DNA from: Dechloromonas sp. TW-R-39-2
GTDB taxonomy: Bacteria > Pseudomonadota > Gammaproteobacteria > Burkholderiales > Rhodocyclaceae
Direction of reading: 5' to 3'
DNA length: 64,000 bases
Assembly: GCF_016864195.1 (NCBI RefSeq)
Contig: NZ_CP045202.1
Location: 2,759,001 to 2,823,000, forward strand
This document shows positions 60,139-64,000 of the stretch, piece after piece. Position 1 is the first letter of the stretch, and each line of letters starts with the position of its first letter. Both the position numbers and the translations under genes were made by a program. The notes beneath the pieces were generated by a model. That model did not search any database. It was given only the letters and a program-made list of their open reading frames with translations, and was not told the origin of the DNA.

Positions 60139-60180
60139 ATTGCCCCGCCCGCAGAATGTTCTGCACCGGCGGGGCAATTT
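60139..60180 (+). terminator. Terminator after dnaJ
   Basis: An outer 11-bp stem ATTGCCCCGCC/GGCGGGGCAAT encloses a GCAGAA/TTCTGC inner stem; ATTTCATTTT follows. Confidence 0.8.
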
Positions 60181-60305
60181 CATTTTGGCCCTTTGCAGGG
60201 CGTCGACCGCAGGATCAACTTATTACCAAAGTAAAGGTACGACCTGTTCCCCCCAGCCACTTCCGGCTGTTAGAATCGTCAAAACAATTTAGGGGAAGAT
60301 GAACA

Positions 60306-61451
60306 ATGCGACTACTGAAGCGGCTCATCACCGTTGGCACAATCGCCTTTTCAGCACTGGGCTGGGCCGCTGATCCGGGCATCACCGACAGTACCATCAC
60401 CCTCGGCATGTCAGCCCCCTTTTCCGGTCCGACCGGCGCCTACGGCATCGACATGCGCCAGACCATCCAGACCTACTTTGAGCACATCAACAAGACCGGC
60501 GGCATCCATGGCCGCAAGCTTGAACTGGTTGCCCTCGATGATGGTTACGAAACAGACCGGACTCTGGCCAACACCAAAACCCTGATTGGTGAAAAACACG
60601 CTTTTGCCCTGCTCGCCTATTACGGTTCGAGCCCGACCACGGAAGCCATGAACACCGTTTTCGGCCCCGCCAAGGTTCCGCTGGTCGGCACGATTTCGGG
60701 GGCCACATCGCTGCGTGAAAGCACGACCGGCAACCCGAATGCCCGTTACATGTTCAACGTGCGCGCCAGTTATGCCGACGAAACCGAAGCCATCGTCAAC
60801 CAGCTTGTTTCGCTCGGTCTGAAGAACATTGCCGTGTTTTACCAGAATGACGGCTTCGGCAAGTCCGGGCTGGATGGCGTGACGGCAGCACTCAAGAAAC
60901 ACAACCTGACACCTTCGGCCGTTGGCACCGTCGAACGCAACTCGATTGATGTCAGCAAAGCAATTGAGCCAATCACCAAAGCCAATCCGCAGGCCGTGGT
61001 AATGGTCACGCTCTACAAACCGACCGCGGCTTTCGTCAAAGGCATGAAGAAAATCGGCCAGAATCCGATGTTCATGACGCTTTCTCCGGTCGGCACCGAA
61101 CAACTTGTCCAGGAACTCGGCCCGGACGCCCGCGGTATCGGCATTTCGCAGGTTGCTCCCTACCCGTGGAACGATGTCGTCCCGGTCGTCCGTGAATACC
61201 AGAAGCTGCTCAGCAAGCCCGGCACGAACTCCTACTACGGTATCGAAGCCTTCATCACGGCCAAGACGATGGTCGAAGGCTTGAGACGTGCCGGCAAGGA
61301 TCTGAGCCGTGAAAAGCTGATGACGGCGCTGGAAGGGATGAATAATGTCGATCTGGGTGGATACCGGATCAATTACGGCCCCAGCAACCGGCTTGGCTCA
61401 CGCTTTGTCGAACTGACCGTGATCGGCGCTGGCGGCAAGGTCTTGAAGTAA
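60306..61451 (+). CDS. ABC transporter periplasmic binding protein, branched-chain amino acid (LivK) type
   Basis: A 381-residue exported type I periplasmic binding protein. Residues 1-21 are a signal peptide (MRLLKRLITVGTIAFSALGWA, cut before ADPG). ITLGMSAPFSGPTGAYG, NKTGGIHGRKLELVALDDGYE and YGIEAFITAKTMVEGLRRAGK are typical of the LivK/urea/amide group. GGGGAAG is 7 bases upstream; TAGAAT at 60271-60276 may be its -10. No permease or ATPase genes are adjacent, and a terminator follows, so it is an orphan that may serve a distant transporter or a sensor. Ligand unknown. Confidence 0.9.
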   Translation: MRLLKRLITVGTIAFSALGWAADPGITDSTITLGMSAPFSGPTGAYGIDMRQTIQTYFEHINKTGGIHGRKLELVALDDGYETDRTLANTKTLIGEKHAFALLAYYGSSPTTEAMNTVFGPAKVPLVGTISGATSLRESTTGNPNARYMFNVRASYADETEAIVNQLVSLGLKNIAVFYQNDGFGKSGLDGVTAALKKHNLTPSAVGTVERNSIDVSKAIEPITKANPQAVVMVTLYKPTAAFVKGMKKIGQNPMFMTLSPVGTEQLVQELGPDARGIGISQVAPYPWNDVVPVVREYQKLLSKPGTNSYYGIEAFITAKTMVEGLRRAGKDLSREKLMTALEGMNNVDLGGYRINYGPSNRLGSRFVELTVIGAGGKVLK

Positions 61452-61470
61452 GCCGCACGGTCGACCTGTA

Positions 61471-61499
61471 AAAACGGCCCGTTTTCACGGGCCGTTTTT
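61471..61499. terminator. Bidirectional terminator between the binding protein and cysS
   Basis: AAAACGGCCCG and CGGGCCGTTTT form an 11-bp stem with a TTTTCA loop and A/U flanks on both sides. Confidence 0.88.
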
Positions 61500-61504
61500 C
61501 ATTG

Positions 61505-62878
61505 TCAGGCGCGTCGCCAGCTTGTTCCTTGCGGACTATCGTCCAGCACGATGCCAGCCGCTTTCAGGACATCGCGCAAACGATCGGCCTCGGCAAAATT
61601 GCGGGCCTGCTTGGCGGCAGCACGATCAGCGATCATGGCCTCGATCGCGGCTTCACCCAGACCGCCTTCAGCCACCGGACCACCCTGCAGATAAGCTACC
61701 GGATCCCGTTCGAGCAAGCCGATCACACGTCCCAAAGCCTTGAGCAGCCCGGAAAGCTCGGCGCTGCGCTGACGATTGACCTCACCAGCCAGTTCGAAAA
61801 GAACCGAAATGGCGCCGTGTGAATCAAAATCCTCATTCAGGGCAGCGGCAAAACGAGCCGCGAAATCATACGTCCAGTCGATGTCGACCGCAGCAGGCGG
61901 CACATCGCGCAAAGCGAAATACAGGCTGTCCAGACTGCGTCGTGCGTCATCGAGATGCGCATCCGAATAATTCAGCGGGCTCCGGTAGTGAGCTCGGAGA
62001 ATGAAGAAACGCACCACTTCGGCATCGTAGGTTTCAAGCACGGTACGAATCGTGAAGAAATTGCCGAGCGATTTCGACATTTTTTCGTTGTCGACCCGGA
62101 CAAAGCCGTTATGCATCCAGTAATTGACGAAAGAGCACTCATGCGCGCCTTCCGACTGGGCAATCTCGTTTTCGTGATGGGGAAACTGCAGATCCTGGCC
62201 GCCACCATGAATATCGAAATGATTGCCGAGCAATTTCGAGCTCATCGCCGAGCACTCGATGTGCCAACCCGGCCGGCCACTGCCCCACGGTGACTCCCAA
62301 GCCGGCTCGCCTGGCTTGGCATGCTTCCAGAGCACGAAATCGAGCGGATCCTGCTTGGCGGAATCAACCTCGACCCGCTCGCCGGCCCGCAGATCGTCGA
62401 GCGACTTGCCGGACAGCTTGCCGTAACCCTCGAATTTGCGAACGGCGTAATTCACATCGCCATCCTGCGCCTGATAGGCCAGGCCACGCGCCTGCAATTT
62501 GTCGATCAGGTCGAGCATTTCCGGAACGAATTCGGTTGCACGCGGCTCATGGTCCGGACGCAGAACACCCAGCGCATCGGCATCTTCATGCATGCAGGCA
62601 ATGAAACGATCGGTCAGTTGAAGGATCGTTTCGCCGTTTTCAGCAGCCCGGCGAATAATCTTGTCATCGATGTCGGTAATGTTCCGGACATACGTCACGT
62701 CGTAACCGGAAGCCTTCAACCAGCGATAAACCATGTCGAAAACGACCATGACCCGGGCGTGCCCGAGATGGCAATAATCATAGACGGTCATCCCGCAAAC
62801 ATACATGCGAACCTTGTTGGGTTCGATCGGGGTAAAGAGTTGTTTTTCCCGCTTGAGGGAATTGTAAATTTTGAGCAT
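61505..62878 (-). CDS. cysS: Cysteinyl-tRNA synthetase
   Basis: A 457-residue class I synthetase. The zinc-site Cys is in [18 protein letters not shown], which also contains the HIGH motif as HLGH; the GWHIECS and HHENE segments give further zinc ligands; KMSKSLGN is the second signature. The start at 62878 ([13 protein letters not shown]) is the family position. A possible promoter (TTGACA at 62954-62959 and CATACT at 62929-62934, 19-bp spacer) and a leader hairpin at about 62907-62930 lie upstream. Confidence 0.95.
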   Translation of the reverse strand: MLKIYNSLKREKQLFTPIEPNKVRMYVCGMTVYDYCHLGHARVMVVFDMVYRWLKASGYDVTYVRNITDIDDKIIRRAAENGETILQLTDRFIACMHEDADALGVLRPDHEPRATEFVPEMLDLIDKLQARGLAYQAQDGDVNYAVRKFEGYGKLSGKSLDDLRAGERVEVDSAKQDPLDFVLWKHAKPGEPAWESPWGSGRPGWHIECSAMSSKLLGNHFDIHGGGQDLQFPHHENEIAQSEGAHECSFVNYWMHNGFVRVDNEKMSKSLGNFFTIRTVLETYDAEVVRFFILRAHYRSPLNYSDAHLDDARRSLDSLYFALRDVPPAAVDIDWTYDFAARFAAALNEDFDSHGAISVLFELAGEVNRQRSAELSGLLKALGRVIGLLERDPVAYLQGGPVAEGGLGEAAIEAMIADRAAAKQARNFAEADRLRDVLKAAGIVLDDSPQGTSWRRA

Positions 62879-62945
62879 GCGGGGGTAAATTCGTCTGGCT
62901 GCGAGGCTGCTTTCCCTATGGAAAGAGCAGTATGTTTGGTAGAAT

Positions 62946-62976
62946 TTGAGGATTGTCAAACCACGCAAAGTATAAC
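62946..62976 (+). promoter_or_regulatory. Possible promoter of the TPR gene close to its ATG
   Basis: TTGAGG (62946-62951) and TATAAC (62971-62976) are 19 bp apart; TATAAC ends only 6 bases before the ATG at 62983, and no ribosome site is present, so a leaderless mRNA is possible. A TAGAAT at 62940-62945 is an alternative -10 giving a short leader. Confidence 0.35.
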
Positions 62977-62982
62977 ATAGCG

Positions 62983-64000
62983 ATGACCTCGAAAATCCTG
63001 CCCCAGCCCCGTTTTCAGCAGCTCAAGACGCTGCGTGCACTGGCTATTGGCTTGGCCATCGGCTTTGCCGCGCCATCCTTTGCCGACAACCTGCCGGAAG
63101 TCCAGCGACTGATCAAACAAGGCCAATACCCGCAGGCGCTCGAAAAAGTGGATGCCTATCTGAGCAGCCGTCCAAAAGACGCACAAGGCCGCTTCCTGAA
63201 GGGTTTGATCTTCACCGAAATGAACAAGCTGCCGGAAGCCGTCGGCGTATTCACCAAGCTGACCGAAGACTACCCGGAGCTCCCGGAGCCGTATAACAAC
63301 CTGGCCGTTCTTTACGCCCAGCAGAAGCAATACGACAAAGCCCGCACAGCACTTGAAATGGCCATAAGGACTCATCCTTCGTACGCCATCGCCTACGAAA
63401 ACCTGGGTGACATTTACGCCAAGCTGGCCAGCCAGGCTTATGACAAGGCACTCCAGCTCGACAATTCGAATGCCACGACACAAAACAAGCTGGCGCTGAT
63501 TCGCGACCTCATCACCACATCCAGCAAACCGGGCAGCAAGCCGCAAGCCGCAAGCGCGCCGGTCGCCGCAGCACCGGCACCCGCCCCCGTCGCAGCGGCC
63601 AAGCCAGCCACACCGAGCGCAGCACCAACGGCCAGCGTCGTTTCAAGCACCCCGGGTGCCGCATCGACGTCATCTGCCGCACCGGCCAAGACAGCCGAAA
63701 GCAAGCCGGCGCCGATTGCCGAGCCAGCCCGTGCCGACAGCGCCAACGATGATGTGGCCAAGGCTGTTGCTGCCTGGGCCAGCGCCTGGTCGCGCAAGGA
63801 CATGCGCGCTTACCTGGGTGCCTATGCGGCCGACTTCAACACCCCCAAGGGTGTCAGCCGCAAGGTCTGGGAAAGCGAACGCGAAGACCGCATTGCAGGC
63901 AAGTCCGGCAAAATTTCCGTGACTTACGACACGCCGCAGATTTCGGTCAATGGCGACAAGGCAACGGCCAAGTTCCGCCAGCATTACCAGGCAACCAACC
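62983..64000 (+). CDS. Exported TPR protein with NTF2-like C-terminal domain (3' end beyond window)
   Basis: The frame from ATG 62983 stays open to the window end (339 codons, incomplete). A signal peptide ([17 protein letters not shown], cut near DNLPEV) precedes about three tetratricopeptide repeats (residues about 40-150; e.g. [20 protein letters not shown]). A long Ala/Pro/Ser linker (about 175-250) leads to a SnoaL/NTF2-like domain ([24 protein letters not shown]). This architecture is found in periplasmic proteins near L,D-transpeptidases or peptidyl-prolyl isomerases in betaproteobacteria. Divergent from cysS. Role unknown. Confidence 0.88.
   Translation, partial: MTSKILPQPRFQQLKTLRALAIGLAIGFAAPSFADNLPEVQRLIKQGQYPQALEKVDAYLSSRPKDAQGRFLKGLIFTEMNKLPEAVGVFTKLTEDYPELPEPYNNLAVLYAQQKQYDKARTALEMAIRTHPSYAIAYENLGDIYAKLASQAYDKALQLDNSNATTQNKLALIRDLITTSSKPGSKPQAASAPVAAAPAPAPVAAAKPATPSAAPTASVVSSTPGAASTSSAAPAKTAESKPAPIAEPARADSANDDVAKAVAAWASAWSRKDMRAYLGAYAADFNTPKGVSRKVWESEREDRIAGKSGKISVTYDTPQISVNGDKATAKFRQHYQATN

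Noticed and set aside
58973..60166. A 397-codon minus-strand frame opposite dnaJ
   Set aside because: DnaJ on the plus strand is complete with J domain and zinc motifs; the antisense frame has no ribosome site or homology.
60299..60305. An ATG at 60299 close to the GGGGAAG site
   Set aside because: Its frame stops within about 25 codons, while the ATG at 60306 opens the signal peptide of the binding protein.
62907..62930. T-box-like leader hairpin before cysS
   Set aside because: The stem is short with a bulge, and no specifier loop or T-box sequence is present; T-boxes are not expected in betaproteobacteria.

Overview
The window reads as a stretch of chromosome from a betaproteobacterium, most likely of the order Rhodocyclales (Dechloromonas/Azonexus-like). 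This is inferred from moderately high GC, the 14-gene nuoA-N operon behind tpiA-secG-tRNA-Leu, the glmM-folP-ftsH-rlmE/yhbY-greA-carBA-dapB-bamE/fur block, and the recN-nadK/hrcA-hemH...grpE-dnaK-dnaJ block. No rRNA, insertion sequence, prophage, integrase or CRISPR array is visible. Nearly all the DNA is coding; only one gap exceeds 300 bp (6179-6531).

Layout. (1) 1-6178, minus strand: a group 3d NAD-linked bidirectional [NiFe]-hydrogenase operon hoxF-hoxU-hoxY-hoxH-hoxW, followed by an HlyD-type membrane fusion protein and the first codons of a further gene. An FNR-like site lies just upstream of hoxF. (2) 6532-11244, plus strand: fabI, a divergent kinase-like protein, a Cys-based phosphatase, a MaoC-Pta fusion and acetate kinase. 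This is a fatty acid/acyl-phosphate module with an unexpected kinase-like/phosphatase pair inside it. (3) 11455-14358: a cobalamin-dependent class II ribonucleotide reductase preceded by two NrdR boxes 31 bp apart. (4) 14463-36620, mostly minus strand: Nudix hydrolase, nuoN to nuoA, tRNA-Leu(GAG), secG, tpiA, glmM, folP, ftsH, rlmE, with yhbY divergent and a DUF4149 protein convergent to it. (5) 36657-45539, minus strand: greA, carB, carA, a large hybrid histidine kinase placed between carA and dapB, dapB, bamE. (6) 45634-49310: fur and a GDT1-type membrane protein (plus), recN and nadK (minus). (7) 49376-54727, plus strand: hrcA, hemH, trxC, an EF-hand-like protein, and a chemotaxis receptor with a periplasmic CxxCH haem motif. 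(8) 54780-60106: a Ser/Thr kinase fused to a cyclic-nucleotide-binding domain (minus) divergent from the heat-shock operon grpE-dnaK-dnaJ, which has a sigma-32 type promoter. (9) 60306-64000: an orphan branched-chain-amino-acid-type binding protein, cysS (minus) and a TPR/NTF2-like exported protein cut by the window edge.

Together the genes suggest a respiratory, facultatively anaerobic cell. Electrons from NADH enter complex I; the Hox enzyme can exchange electrons between H2 and NAD(H), probably under low oxygen; Pta-AckA handles acyl phosphates; and the oxygen-independent class II RNR supplies dNTPs if cobalamin is available. Signalling capacity is high for so housekeeping a region: hybrid kinase, haem-type MCP, Ser/Thr kinase-cNMP fusion, and the kinase-like/phosphatase pair. 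The most promising undescribed element is that pair at 7423-8542. Coordinates of starts were chosen from ribosome binding sites and family start positions; several genes use GTG or TTG.
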